A DNA stretch of 64,000 nucleotides from assembly GCF_003386285.1 (NCBI RefSeq), contig NZ_QPNC01000016.1, positions 124,001-188,000 of the forward strand, given 5' to 3'. The position numbers and the translations under genes are program-made. This document shows, in pieces, positions 7,200-15,744 of this stretch. The number at the start of each line of letters is the position of its first letter. The first letter of the stretch is position 1. Under the pieces are notes generated by a model. The model worked only from the letters and a program-made list of their open reading frames with translations. It did no database searches and was not told where the DNA came from. This stretch comes from Nocardiopsis sp. FIRDI 009. Its GTDB lineage: Bacteria > Actinomycetota > Actinomycetes > Streptosporangiales > Streptosporangiaceae.

Positions 7200-7763
7200 A
7201 TGAACCCTGAGCCCCTGGTCCAGACACTGGGCTGCTGCCGGGTGGACGGTGCACCGGTCAAGCACGGTCGAGCCCTCGAACTCGTCGCCGTCCTGGCGCT
7301 GTCGAACGGTTCGGCGCCGCGGGACTGGCTCCTGACCAGTCTCTTCGAGGGTGACCCGGCCCCCTCCAGCCTGCCGACGCTCGCCCTGCGCGCGCGCAAG
7401 ATGGGCATCGACGTCCGGTACGACCGCGACCGCGCCGTCTACCACCTGGAAGGAACCGTCCGTTGCGACGTCGCGGAGGTCCTCGGACTGTTGGAGGAGG
7501 GGAGACTGGCAGAGGCGCTCACCCTCTACGGGGGGCCCTTCCTGAGCAGGAGTTACAGCCCTTTCGCTGTCCAGACTCGCGATCACGTGGAGCAGCGCAT
7601 CGTGCGTGTGGCCATCGACAGCGGCGACATCCAGCTGATCGAGGCGGCGGACAGGCTCGTCAAGCATCCCGAGCTGGGCGAGGAACTGGTGCGTCGGGGC
7701 GGCGACAAGGTGTCCGCCGCTCTGAGCCGCTCCTGGCTGTCGGGCCTGGAAGCGGTCGTGTGA
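7200..7763 (+). CDS. SARP-like transcriptional regulator (winged helix plus short BTAD-like region)
   Basis: A 187-residue protein. The N-terminus (VQTLGCCRVDG, then RALELVAVLAL) resembles the OmpR-like winged helix of AfsR/SARP activators, and LALRARKMGIDV matches the recognition-helix area. The rest is helical (LLEEGRLAEALTLYGGPFL) like the start of a bacterial transcriptional activation domain. At 187 residues it is shorter than classical SARPs of about 250 or more. AAGGAG sits six bases before the ATG. Its divergent position beside the peptide operon marks it as the likely pathway-specific activator. Confidence 0.72.
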   Translation: MNPEPLVQTLGCCRVDGAPVKHGRALELVAVLALSNGSAPRDWLLTSLFEGDPAPSSLPTLALRARKMGIDVRYDRDRAVYHLEGTVRCDVAEVLGLLEEGRLAEALTLYGGPFLSRSYSPFAVQTRDHVEQRIVRVAIDSGDIQLIEAADRLVKHPELGEELVRRGGDKVSAALSRSWLSGLEAVV

Positions 7764-7764
7764 A

Positions 7765-7810
7765 CACACGTGTGGGGCTGGCGGAGATCTCCGCCAGCCC
7801 CACACGTGTG
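7765..7810. terminator. Perfect 46-bp palindrome, bidirectional terminator
   Basis: Both 23-base arms are exact reverse complements (CACACGTGTGGGGCTGGCGG and onward, centred on AGATCT). It begins two bases after the regulator's stop and sits before the stop of the convergent small membrane protein gene, so it probably terminates transcription from both sides. Confidence 0.85.
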
Positions 7811-7862
7811 CCCGGGTCCCCATCGCTCCCGTGCCGGGATGAGGATGAGGGCCCGGGGCCGG

Positions 7863-8069
7863 TTATCCGGCGCTTCGGGCGGTGCGCTGGACCTGGCCGA
7901 GGCGCCCGACGGACAGGACGATGCCGACGACCGCCACACCCATCAGGGCGAAGCGGAGCGGCCCGTCGAGGGCGAAGACGGAGAAGCCCCCGATGACGGC
8001 CATTGTCGCGAGGATGCTGCCGAGAACCGGGGTGGAGCGGTGCCATGTGTTGTCCGACACGTGTCTCAT
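7863..8069 (-). CDS. Small two-helix membrane protein
   Basis: A 68-residue protein with two hydrophobic segments (about residues 15-33 and 38-55: LGSILATMAVIGGFSVF and FALMGVAVVGIVLSVG) joined by a short DGP turn. I do not recognise the family. The start ATG at 8069 was chosen because the longer reading frame upstream crosses the DGPF-protein promoter region. It converges on the SARP-like gene across the 46-bp palindrome and is transcribed away from the sigma-factor module. Confidence 0.65.
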   Translation of the reverse strand: MRHVSDNTWHRSTPVLGSILATMAVIGGFSVFALDGPLRFALMGVAVVGIVLSVGRLGQVQRTARSAG

Positions 8070-8272
8070 CCTTTCCGTGGTTGTGCGCGCCCAGTGCGGG
8101 CGATCCGCGCGCACCGGTCTGGTGCGGGCACGTGCGCGGGGGTCGTGCCCGGCCCGGAGCAGTGCGCTCCGCTGGCGCGGTGGTTGCGTTCGGGCAGTGT
8201 GCCAAGGGTGCTTCACACGGCCTTCACGCCCCGGGACACCGGAAGGATCCGCGGGAAAAATCTCGGGCGGGG

Positions 8273-8299
8273 TGTCGATCCTCGCCGGTCCCGTTCGAC
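8273..8299 (+). promoter_or_regulatory. Candidate ECF42 promoter
   Basis: TGTCGA at 8273-8278 is followed after 17 bases by CGAC at 8296-8299. ECF42 sigma factors are reported to recognise TGTCGA at -35 and CGA/TC at -10. The site is about 55 bp upstream of the DGPF-protein start and two genes ahead of the ECF42-type sigma factor itself, implying autoregulation. Confidence 0.7.
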
Positions 8300-8354
8300 G
8301 TGTGGGTGAGAGCGGGGGATGCGGCCCCCGCGCACCACGGAGAGGGTGAACACC

Positions 8355-8789
8355 ATGCGCTACCTGATGGCGATCATGTCGGACGAGAACGCCGAGGCCG
8401 GGAAGGTGCCGCCGCCGGAGGTCTTCGAGGCGATGGCGGCCTACAACGACGAGCTGGTCAAGGCCGGGGTCCTGCTCGCGGGCGAGGGGCTGGCACCGAG
8501 CTCCGAGGGGGCGATCGTCAGCTTCCGCGACGGCCGGGCGACCGTGACCGACGGCCCGTTCACCGAGGCCAAGGAGGTCATCGCCGGATACTGGATCCTC
8601 CAGGTCTCCTCCCGCGAGGAGGCGATCGAGTGGGCCAAGCGCTGCCCGCACCCGCCGGAGGGCGACGACACCGTCCTCAACCTGCGGCTGCGGCGCATCG
8701 CCGAACTGGAGGACTTCGGCGACGAGGTCCCCGAACACGTCAAGGAGCGCGAGCGGGAGCTGCGCGCCCAGGGGTACGAGAACGGCTGA
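8355..8789 (+). CDS. DGPF-domain (YCII-related) protein
   Basis: A 144-residue YCII-superfamily protein carrying the eponymous DGPF tetrapeptide at residues 66-69 and the following TEAKEVIAGYWILQV. These small alpha/beta-barrel proteins are the usual genomic partners and regulon members of ECF42 sigma factors; their biochemical role is uncertain. The ATG at 8355 follows GAGAGGGTGA. The sigma-factor gene starts 64 bases downstream, so the two are probably one transcript from the ECF42-type promoter at 8273. Confidence 0.88.
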   Translation: MRYLMAIMSDENAEAGKVPPPEVFEAMAAYNDELVKAGVLLAGEGLAPSSEGAIVSFRDGRATVTDGPFTEAKEVIAGYWILQVSSREEAIEWAKRCPHPPEGDDTVLNLRLRRIAELEDFGDEVPEHVKERERELRAQGYENG

Positions 8790-8853
8790 CCGCCTTCGCG
8801 CGGGAGCCCCGAGGCGGTTGCGGCGGTGTGGCTCACCCTGCTGGGATGGGGGT

Positions 8854-10110
8854 GTGAGCCACACTGACGCGACCCGCGCCGTGGAGGCGGTCTGGCGGAT
8901 CGAGTCGGCCCGCCTCGTCGCCGCGCTCACCCGCATGGTCGGTGACGTCGGCCTCGCCGAGGAGTTCGCCCAGGACGCCCTGGTCAGCGCCTTGGAGAAG
9001 TGGCCGGAGGAGGGGGTGCCCGACGCCCCGGGCGCGTGGCTGACGACGGTCGCCAAGCGCCGGATCCTCGACCGCTGGCGCCGCGACGAGCGGTTCCGAC
9101 TGCGCATGGCCGACCTCGGCCGGGAGACCGGGGAGAACGACGGACAGGCGGAGTTCGACGCGGTCCTGGAGGAGGACTACGGCGACGACCTGCTCCGGCT
9201 CATGTTCGTGTGCTGCCATCCGGTGCTGTCCACCGAGGCCCGGGTCGCCCTGACCCTGCGCCTGCTCGGCGGGCTCACCACCGACGAGATCGCCCGGGCC
9301 TTCCTCGTCTCCGAACCGACCGTCGCCCAGCGCGTCGTCCGGGCCAAGCGGACCCTCGCCAGGAGGAGGGTGCCCTTCCAGGTGCCGTCCGGGCAGGACC
9401 GCGACGCCCGGGTCTCCTCCGTCCTGGAGGTCCTCTACCTGATCTTCAACGAGGGGTACACGGCCACGTCCGGGCCGAACTGGATGCGCACGGACCTGTG
9501 CGAGGAGGCCATGCGCCTGGGCCGGGTGCTCGCCGGGCTGCTGCCCGAGGAGCGCGAGGTCCACGGGCTGGTCGCGCTGATGGAGCTCCAGGCGTCCCGG
9601 TTCCGCGCCAGGGTGGGGCCCGACGGCGTGCCCGTCCCGCTGCTGGAGCAGGACCGCTCCCGCTGGGACCGGCTGCTCGTCAACCGGGGCCTGGCGGCCC
9701 TGGAGCGGTCGCTGCCCGAGCGTCCCGGCGACGCCAGGGGACCGTACTCGCTCCAGGCGGGGATCGCCGCCGAGCACGCGCGGGCGGTCACGGCCGAGGA
9801 CACCGACTGGACGGCGATCGCCGTGCTGTACGCCGCCCTGCTCAGGATGACCGGTTCCCCGGTGGTGGCGCTCAACCACGCGGTGGCGGTGTCGATGGCG
9901 GTGGGGCCGGGTCCGGCCCTCACCCTCGTCGACCGCCTCCGTGACGAACCCGCCCTGAGGGGCTACCACCTGTGGTCCTCGGTCCGCGGTGACCTGCTCT
10001 CGCGGTTGGGACGGGGGGAGGAGGCGCGCGCGGAGTTCGAACGCGCCGCCGCCCTCACCCGCAACGAACGCGAACGGGACCTGCTGCTGGAGCGCGCACG
10101 CTCGGTGTGA
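8854..10110 (+). CDS. ECF42-type RNA polymerase sigma factor with C-terminal helical extension
   Basis: A 418-residue sigma-70-family factor with a GTG start. Region 2 is near residues 10-70 (LVGDVGLAEEFAQDALV-type helix, then WLTTVAKRRILDRWRR). Region 4 is near 120-170 (LLGGLTTDEIARAFLVSEPT is the helix-turn-helix). About 230 more residues form a helical, TPR-like extension (NEGYTA, ALNHAVAVSMAVGPG, HLWSSVRGDLLSRLG) characteristic of group ECF42, where the extension rather than an anti-sigma factor controls activity. No anti-sigma gene is adjacent, and the DGPF partner lies directly upstream. Confidence 0.92.
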   Translation: MSHTDATRAVEAVWRIESARLVAALTRMVGDVGLAEEFAQDALVSALEKWPEEGVPDAPGAWLTTVAKRRILDRWRRDERFRLRMADLGRETGENDGQAEFDAVLEEDYGDDLLRLMFVCCHPVLSTEARVALTLRLLGGLTTDEIARAFLVSEPTVAQRVVRAKRTLARRRVPFQVPSGQDRDARVSSVLEVLYLIFNEGYTATSGPNWMRTDLCEEAMRLGRVLAGLLPEEREVHGLVALMELQASRFRARVGPDGVPVPLLEQDRSRWDRLLVNRGLAALERSLPERPGDARGPYSLQAGIAAEHARAVTAEDTDWTAIAVLYAALLRMTGSPVVALNHAVAVSMAVGPGPALTLVDRLRDEPALRGYHLWSSVRGDLLSRLGRGEEARAEFERAAALTRNERERDLLLERARSV

Positions 10111-10137
10111 GACGCGCCCGACCGGAGCGGGCGCCGC

Positions 10138-11469
10138 TCAGAAGGCGGGCGGGCCGGGCTGCTCCACCAGGGCCGGGTCGATCCGCCCGGTGAGGTGGTC
10201 GACGGCGACGTTGGCGTGCAGGCGCGTCCCCGTGGCCAGGATCGAGTCGTCGGCGTAGAAACCGGGGTTGTGGTTGGCCGCGGCGCCCCGCTGGCCGGGG
10301 ATCGCGCGCAGGACGCCGTCGACGTACTCGGTGTCCTGACAGCCGAGCATGACGTACACGCCGCCGAACGCGTTGACGAACTCGGACACGTCGTCGTAGC
10401 CGAGGGTGGCGTCCGTACGCTTGACCCTCTCTTCCCCGACCACCCTGCGCAGCGTGGGCAGTGTCGCCGCCGTCCACGCCGGGGTGTTGTCCACCGGCGG
10501 CACGTCCTGGAGGAAGTCTACCTTCGCCGTGCAGCCGTGGGCCCGTGCCATGTGCTCCGCCGTGCGGGCCAGGTGGTCGCGCACGGTGTCCATGTCACGG
10601 GGGTCCAGGCACCGGACGGTGCCCCACAGCGTCACCGAGTCGCCGATGACGTTGAACCGGCCCACGTCCTCCACGTGGCCGATGGACACGGTGATCGGGG
10701 AGGCCGCCGGGACCTGCCGGTAGATCTGTCCGCAGGCGGAGACGATGTCGGCCGCCGGGGGCATCGGGTCCACACCCAGCCACGGCGTCGATCCGTGCGT
10801 CTGCTGGCCGCGGACGGTGATCCGCACCAGGCACGACGCGGCGTACTGATGGCCGACCCGATAACCGACGATGCCCGTGGGCAGCGGGACCACGTGCAGG
10901 CCGAACACCATGGTGGGGGCGGGGTCGAGCAGCGCCGGGGAGGCGACCATCGCGCGGGCCCCGCCGTCCTCGTCCACCGGAGGACCCTCCTCGGCGGGCT
11001 GGAAGACGAACAGGACCGTGCCCGGAAGCTCCGAGCGCAGGTCGGACAGGACCTCGGCGGCGCCCATGAGCATCGCGGTGTGGCAGTCGTGGCCGCACAC
11101 GTGCGCCACCGGGAACGGCCCGCCGGGGTAGTCCTCGTCGATGACGGTGGAGGCGAAGTCGACACCGCTGTCCTCCCTGACGGGGAGGGCGTCGACGTCG
11201 GCGCGCAGCGCGACGACCCGGTCGCCGGGCAGGCCTCCCCGGAGGACGCCGACGACGCCGTACCCGGCCACACCGGTCCTGACCTCGTCCAGGTTCAGCG
11301 AGCACAGGTGCCGGGCGATGAGGGCGGCGGTGTCCCGCTCCCGGTTGGGCAGTTCGGGGTGCGCGTGCAGGTGGTGGCGCCAGCCGACGAGCTTCGACCC
11401 GATCGCCGCCGTGTGCCGGTCGACGGCCTCCCACAAGGACTCCACGTCCGCGACGGTCCGACTCATCAT
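10138..11469 (-). CDS. M20 family metallopeptidase/amidohydrolase
   Basis: A 443-residue M20D-type amidohydrolase of the kind that cleaves N-acyl amino acids, hippurate or short amides. The metal-site motifs are HLHAHPELPNRE (start), ALRADVDALPV (near residue 95), VCGHDCHTAMLMGAA (near 128) and FQPAEEGP (near 160, catalytic Glu); GLHVVPLPTG follows. Two adjacent ATGs lie at 11469 and 11466 after GGAGGAGCC; the second has better spacing. It is divergent from the SDR gene. The true substrate cannot be read from the sequence. Confidence 0.9.
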   Translation of the reverse strand: MMSRTVADVESLWEAVDRHTAAIGSKLVGWRHHLHAHPELPNRERDTAALIARHLCSLNLDEVRTGVAGYGVVGVLRGGLPGDRVVALRADVDALPVREDSGVDFASTVIDEDYPGGPFPVAHVCGHDCHTAMLMGAAEVLSDLRSELPGTVLFVFQPAEEGPPVDEDGGARAMVASPALLDPAPTMVFGLHVVPLPTGIVGYRVGHQYAASCLVRITVRGQQTHGSTPWLGVDPMPPAADIVSACGQIYRQVPAASPITVSIGHVEDVGRFNVIGDSVTLWGTVRCLDPRDMDTVRDHLARTAEHMARAHGCTAKVDFLQDVPPVDNTPAWTAATLPTLRRVVGEERVKRTDATLGYDDVSEFVNAFGGVYVMLGCQDTEYVDGVLRAIPGQRGAAANHNPGFYADDSILATGTRLHANVAVDHLTGRIDPALVEQPGPPAF

Positions 11470-11627
11470 GGCTCCTCCCGGCGGCGTTGTGGCCACGGTA
11501 GACCGGGCTTCCTCCCGGTTGGTGTAAGCGCGGGCAAACGCTGTCCCCCGGGTGGTCCGCCGCCGGGATTCTGCCCAGAGCAGGGAACCCTGGCGCGCCC
11601 CGGCGGCGAGCCGCCAGACTGCCGCGC

Positions 11628-12614
11628 ATGAGACTTCTGATCCTCGGTGGTACCGAGTTCGTGGGCAGGGCCGTGGCCGAGGACGCCCTGAGCAGGGGCT
11701 GGGACGTCACCGTCTTCCACCGCGGCCGCCACGCCGCGCCCGAGGGAGCCGCGGCCCTGCACGGGGACCGCACCGAGCCGGGCGGGCTCGCGGCCCTGGA
11801 GACGGGGGAGTGGGACGCCGTCGTCGACACGTGGTCGGGCGCGCCCTCCGCCGTCGCGGCGGCGGCGCGGCTGCTCGACGGCCGGGTCGGCCACCACACC
11901 TACGTCTCCAGCCGGTCCGTGTACGTCCACCCGGCCCCCGCCGGGCTGGACGAGGGCGGGCCGGTGGTGGCCGCCTCGCCGGAGGACGACGGCGCGGCCG
12001 ACTACGCGCGCGCCAAGCGGGGCGGCGAACTCGCGGCCCAGGCGGTCTTCGCCGACCGGGCGCTGTCCGCCCGTGCCGGGCTCATCCTCGGCCCGTACGA
12101 GAACGTCGGACGCCTGCCCTGGTGGCTCACCCGGATCTCCCGGGGCGGCCCGTTCCTGGCCCCGGGGCCGCGTGAGCTGCCGATCCAGTACATCGACGTC
12201 CGCGACCTGGCCGCGTGGACCCTCGACGCCGCCGTGTCCGGCCTGGGCGGGCCGTACAACCTGGTCGGCCCACCCGGCCACGCCAGCATGGGCGACCTGC
12301 TGGACGCCTGCGTGGCGGTGACGGGCGCCGACGCCGAGCCGCGCTGGACCGACCCCCGGACCATCCTCGACGCGGGTGTCGAGCCCTGGTCCGACCTGCC
12401 GGTCTGGCTGCCGCCCGGCGAGCTGTACGACACCCTGCACCGGGGCGACGTGTCGCGCGCCCTGGCCACGGGTCTGCGCTGCCGCCCGGTGGCCGACACC
12501 GTCGCCGACACCTGGGCGTGGCTGTGCGCCCTGGGCGGTCAGGCGCCGCGCCGCCCGGACCGGCCCGCGCTCGGCCTGGACCCGGAGGTGGAGGCCAAGC
12601 TGCTCGGACTCTGA
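11628..12614 (+). CDS. NAD-dependent epimerase/dehydratase family protein (extended SDR)
   Basis: A 328-residue Rossmann protein. GGTEFVG near residue 8 is the nucleotide-binding loop of extended/atypical SDRs, YVSSRSVYV gives the catalytic Ser region, and DYARAK supplies the YxxxK pair. The C-terminal half (PYENVGRLPWWL, IQYIDVRDLAAW) is the substrate-binding region seen in reductases annotated as NAD-dependent epimerases. No clear ribosome site precedes the ATG. No pathway neighbours suggest a substrate. Confidence 0.85.
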   Translation: MRLLILGGTEFVGRAVAEDALSRGWDVTVFHRGRHAAPEGAAALHGDRTEPGGLAALETGEWDAVVDTWSGAPSAVAAAARLLDGRVGHHTYVSSRSVYVHPAPAGLDEGGPVVAASPEDDGAADYARAKRGGELAAQAVFADRALSARAGLILGPYENVGRLPWWLTRISRGGPFLAPGPRELPIQYIDVRDLAAWTLDAAVSGLGGPYNLVGPPGHASMGDLLDACVAVTGADAEPRWTDPRTILDAGVEPWSDLPVWLPPGELYDTLHRGDVSRALATGLRCRPVADTVADTWAWLCALGGQAPRRPDRPALGLDPEVEAKLLGL

Positions 12615-12650
12615 GCCCCCGGAACGCGGCTCGGCCCGGCAGCCGCGGCC

Positions 12651-13523
12651 TCACGCCGCCCGGTCGGCGGGCCGCCGGGAGGTCACCGGCGGGTCCGCGG
12701 CGACGGACGCCTCCAGCTCCGCCAGCCGCCGACGGGTGCGGTCGTCCACGGGGGTGATCGTGGCGAGCTGCACGGTCCGGGACCGGTCCAGCCACAGGCG
12801 CGTGAACCGCCCCCGCAGGAGCCCGACCCGCGGGTTGCGAAAGCCCCTGATCCGGGTGTCCGTGCGCTGGACGTCGCGGCGGTTCCACAGCTCCTCGAAG
12901 AGCGCGGACTCGCGGCACAGCCGGTCCACGAGGCCGGTCCACGCCGGGTCGTCGAAGTGGCCGGCCATCGAGGAGCGCAGCCGGGCGACGATGCTCGCCG
13001 ACACCTGGTCGTGGTCCTCGTACACCTCGGCCCACGACGGGTCGAGGAAGTTCAGCACCGCGCAGTTGCGGTCACGGGTCGGCCACTCCTCGATGTCGCT
13101 GATCAGGTGGCGGTAGGTGCGGTTGTGGGCCAGCACGTCGAACCGCGTGGTCTGCACGCACGCGGGCAGCGGGAGGAGCTGTTCGAGCACCGCCAGGTGG
13201 TCCTCGGTGACCGTGTGCAGGCTGGTGTCGTCGAGGGTGGCGTCGTCCCCGGCCAGGTTCAGCAGGTGGGCGTGCTCGTCGGGGTCGAGCCGCAGCGCGC
13301 GGGCCACCGCGTTGAGGACCTGGGAGGACGCGTTGATCGGCCGTCCCTGCTCCAGCCACGTGTACCAGGTGACCCCCACGCCGGAGAGCTGGGCCACCTC
13401 CTCCCGCCGCAGACCGGGGGTGCGCCTCCGCCCGAGGGAGGGCAGTCCGACGTCGGCCGGGGTGACGCGCTCGCGGCGGCTGCGGAGGAAGGCGGCGAGT
13501 TCCCGCCTGCTCTGGCCGTCCAT
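12651..13523 (-). CDS. MmyB-like helix-turn-helix regulator
   Basis: A 290-residue regulator with an N-terminal XRE-type helix-turn-helix (GLRREEVAQLSGVGVTWYTWLEQG, about residues 40-63, keeping under-20 pieces: LRREEVAQLSGVGV and TWYTWLEQG) and a C-terminal ligand-binding domain of MmyB type (LNFLDPSWAEVYEDHDQV). This family typically represses or activates an adjacent divergent gene, often a short-chain dehydrogenase or exporter. The ATG at 13523 follows GGAGGGAG; a GTG at 13550 would extend it into the operator region. It is divergent from the MFS gene with two palindromes between. Confidence 0.9.
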   Translation of the reverse strand: MDGQSRRELAAFLRSRRERVTPADVGLPSLGRRRTPGLRREEVAQLSGVGVTWYTWLEQGRPINASSQVLNAVARALRLDPDEHAHLLNLAGDDATLDDTSLHTVTEDHLAVLEQLLPLPACVQTTRFDVLAHNRTYRHLISDIEEWPTRDRNCAVLNFLDPSWAEVYEDHDQVSASIVARLRSSMAGHFDDPAWTGLVDRLCRESALFEELWNRRDVQRTDTRIRGFRNPRVGLLRGRFTRLWLDRSRTVQLATITPVDDRTRRRLAELEASVAADPPVTSRRPADRAA

Positions 13524-13558
13524 GGCGAGGTGGCTCCCTCCGTCGGGCACCGGGTGGT

Positions 13559-13594
13559 GCTGGTACCAGGATAAGTGGACTCCTGGTACCAGGA
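13559..13594. promoter_or_regulatory. Twin palindromic operator between regulator and exporter
   Basis: CTGGTACCAG occurs at 13560-13569 and again within TCCTGGTACCAGGA at 13581-13594, with centres 23 bp apart, about two helical turns on one face. Such paired palindromes fit cooperative binding by the MmyB-like regulator and would control both divergent genes. Confidence 0.7.
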
Positions 13595-13618
13595 TGACAG
13601 TCGCCCGACAGTGGACCG

Positions 13619-15079
13619 GTGACTACGAGAACCATCCGGGTCCGCCCGGCGGGGGAGGAACCCTGCCCCGCCGGTGCGCGCCGGGAACCATCAGAACTGC
13701 GCGGGCCGGGGCTGCTGTCCCTGCTCGTCGGCGGCTTCGTCGCCACCTACACCTTCTCCAGCGTGAACGTGGCGGTCCCTCACATCGCGTTCGACCTCGA
13801 CGCCTCCCCGGCGCAGCTCGGGCTGGTGATGGGGGTCTACGCCACCTGCTTCGCGCTCCTGCTGATCATCGGGGGCAGGCTCGGCGACGCGTTCGGCCGG
13901 CGGCGGCTCTTCGTCGTCGGCCTGACCGCCTACGTGCTGACCTCCCTGGTCGCCGGGCTGGTCGGGGGCGTCGAGTGGCTCATCGGCGTCCGCGGCGCAC
14001 AGGGCCTCGCGGCGGCGCTGATGGTGCCGCAGATCCTGGCCACCATCCAGGCCACCACCCGCGGGTCCGCCCGGCTTCGGGCGGTCGCGCTGTTCAGCGC
14101 GGCCAGCGGGCTGGGGACCGCCGCGGGCCAGGTGGTCGGCGGGGTGCTGCTCAGCGCCGACATCGCCGGGACCGGCTGGCGCTCCGTCTTCTGGTTCGGC
14201 GCCCTGCTGGCCCTCGTGGCGCTGCCGGGCGCCCGCTCCCTGCCGAGGACGGGGGCCGCCGGACGCGGTGAGGCCGACGCGGTCGGGACGGCCGTGCTCG
14301 CCGTCGCCCTGCTGGCGTTCCTCCTCCCCGTGACGATCGGCCCCGAGGACGGGTGGCCGCCGTGGACGATCGCGTCGCTGGTGCTCTCCGCCGCCGCGTT
14401 CCCGGTGTTCTGGTGGTGGGAGCGCCGCCGCGAGCTCGGCGGCGGACTGCCGCTGGTGCCGCCGAGCGTGCTCGGGCACCGCTCGCTGCGACTCGGGCTG
14501 GTGATGGCGTGCGTGCTCTTCGCCGGATACGGCGCGTTCATGTACGTGTTCGCGCTGACCGTCCAGAGCGGGCTGCGGCAGAGCCCCCTGGTCTCCGGTC
14601 TGACGCTGCTGTCGTTCGCGGCGGCCTTCGCCGTCGTGTCGATGAACCTGGGCGTGTTCCGGCGGCGGTTCGGCTCCGCGGTCATGACGGTCGGGGCGTC
14701 GGCGCACGTCGTCGCGCTGCTGGGGGTCGCGGCCGTCGTCGTCCTCGGTTGGCCGCACCCGTCACAGTGGCTGCTCCAGCCGCTGCTCGCCGTGCTCGGC
14801 GCCGCCCAGGCGCTGATGTTCACCCCGCTGCTCAGCGCGGTGATGGCCGGGGTCCCGAGATCGGTCGCGGGGCTGAGCGGCGGACTCTTCTCGACCGTGC
14901 AGCAGGCCGCCCTGGCGCTGGGGGTCGCCGTCTACGGCGGCGCCTACACCGGGGCCCTGCCGGAGCTGTCGCACGCGGGCGCCTTCGGGACGTGCCTCGC
15001 CGTGCAGGCGGCGACGTCGGTCGCCTTCGGGCTGATGGCGCGGCGCCTCGGGTCAGCGGGGCACCGTGATCACGGATGA
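13619..15079 (+). CDS. MFS transporter (DHA2-like drug exporter)
   Basis: A 486-residue major facilitator with about 14 hydrophobic segments. Typical family features include VAVPHIAFDLDASPAQLGLV after helix 1, GGRLGDAFGRRRLF as the motif A loop (about residues 87-100) and GVRGAQGLAAALMVPQ in helix 4. A GTG start at 13619 has only a weak upstream site. Its divergence from the MmyB-like regulator with shared operators suggests induction by a transported compound. Confidence 0.88.
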   Translation: MTTRTIRVRPAGEEPCPAGARREPSELRGPGLLSLLVGGFVATYTFSSVNVAVPHIAFDLDASPAQLGLVMGVYATCFALLLIIGGRLGDAFGRRRLFVVGLTAYVLTSLVAGLVGGVEWLIGVRGAQGLAAALMVPQILATIQATTRGSARLRAVALFSAASGLGTAAGQVVGGVLLSADIAGTGWRSVFWFGALLALVALPGARSLPRTGAAGRGEADAVGTAVLAVALLAFLLPVTIGPEDGWPPWTIASLVLSAAAFPVFWWWERRRELGGGLPLVPPSVLGHRSLRLGLVMACVLFAGYGAFMYVFALTVQSGLRQSPLVSGLTLLSFAAAFAVVSMNLGVFRRRFGSAVMTVGASAHVVALLGVAAVVVLGWPHPSQWLLQPLLAVLGAAQALMFTPLLSAVMAGVPRSVAGLSGGLFSTVQQAALALGVAVYGGAYTGALPELSHAGAFGTCLAVQAATSVAFGLMARRLGSAGHRDHG

Positions 15080-15086
15080 GGATGTG

Positions 15087-15114
15087 CGCGCCCTCGAAGA
15101 TGAGGACGGGCGCG
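15087..15114. terminator. Hairpin between convergent MFS and vapC genes
   Basis: CGCGCCC (15087-15093) pairs with GGGCGCG (15108-15114) across a 14-base loop, in the gap between the MFS stop and the vapC stop. The stem is modest, so confidence is limited. Confidence 0.45.
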
Positions 15115-15116
15115 TG

Positions 15117-15530
15117 TCAGACCGTCCCGGCGGGGACGATCCATGAGGTGGGCTGGCCGGTGATGGCCGCGATGAGGTCGTAGTCCTTGTCGTAGTGGAT
15201 CACCGTCGCACCGTGGATTTCCGCGGTCGCGGCGATGATGAGGTCGGGTAGGGGGCGGCGGTGCTGACCCTTGCGGGCCAGTTCGTGCTGTACCTCGATG
15301 GCGCGGCGCATCGCCCGGTGGTCCGTCTCCAGCCAGGGCAGCTGTTCGTATCCGGCGCGGAGACGCTCATAGTCGGTCGTGTTCCTGGCCGAGTACAACA
15401 GCTCCAACGCGATCATCTCGCACATGGCGATCGCGTTGCCGGGTGAGACGAGAGCCCGGAGGGCGTCCCTGGCCTCCGGGCTCCGCTTCACCAGCTCGTA
15501 GGCCGACTTGTCCACGAGGTAGAGGGTCAA
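15117..15530 (-). CDS. vapC: PIN-domain ribonuclease toxin (VapC family)
   Basis: A 137-residue PIN-domain protein. The conserved acidic residues of the metal site are visible: Asp7 in YLVDKSAYE, Glu in [10 protein letters not shown], Asp in PLPDLIIAA, and Asp in YDKDYDLIA. VapC toxins are Mg-dependent RNases that cleave specific tRNA or rRNA sites. The start overlaps the antitoxin stop by four bases (ATGA), the standard arrangement for co-translation with the antitoxin. Confidence 0.92.
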   Translation of the reverse strand: MTLYLVDKSAYELVKRSPEARDALRALVSPGNAIAMCEMIALELLYSARNTTDYERLRAGYEQLPWLETDHRAMRRAIEVQHELARKGQHRRPLPDLIIAATAEIHGATVIHYDKDYDLIAAITGQPTSWIVPAGTV

Positions 15531-15727
15531 CGCCAGGCTTCCTTCATCGTCTGCTCGTCGAGGTCGAGGTCCATGCCCTCGATGAGATCGAGGAACTCGT
15601 GTGACCTTCTCCGCGCGGCGACCTCGCGAAGGGCCTTGTTCACGGTCTCCACCTTGCTCTTGGTGCCGAGTTCCTCGGCGGCAGCGGCCAGGGCCTTGTC
15701 GTCGATATCGATGACGGTTCTTGACAT
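15527..15727 (-). CDS. vapB: VapB-type antitoxin
   Basis: A 66-residue antitoxin directly upstream of Vap[21 protein letters not shown] at the start is the ribbon-helix-helix DNA-binding segment, followed by helices and the acidic C-terminal tail ([16 protein letters not shown]) that would block the toxin active site. I start at the ATG at 15727 because the ribbon strand begins there; an upstream start at 15766 would run through the AT-rich operator. Confidence 0.85.
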   Translation of the reverse strand: MSRTVIDIDDKALAAAAEELGTKSKVETVNKALREVAARRRSHEFLDLIEGMDLDLDEQTMKEAWR

Positions 15728-15744
15728 CTCATGAATCCATTCTT

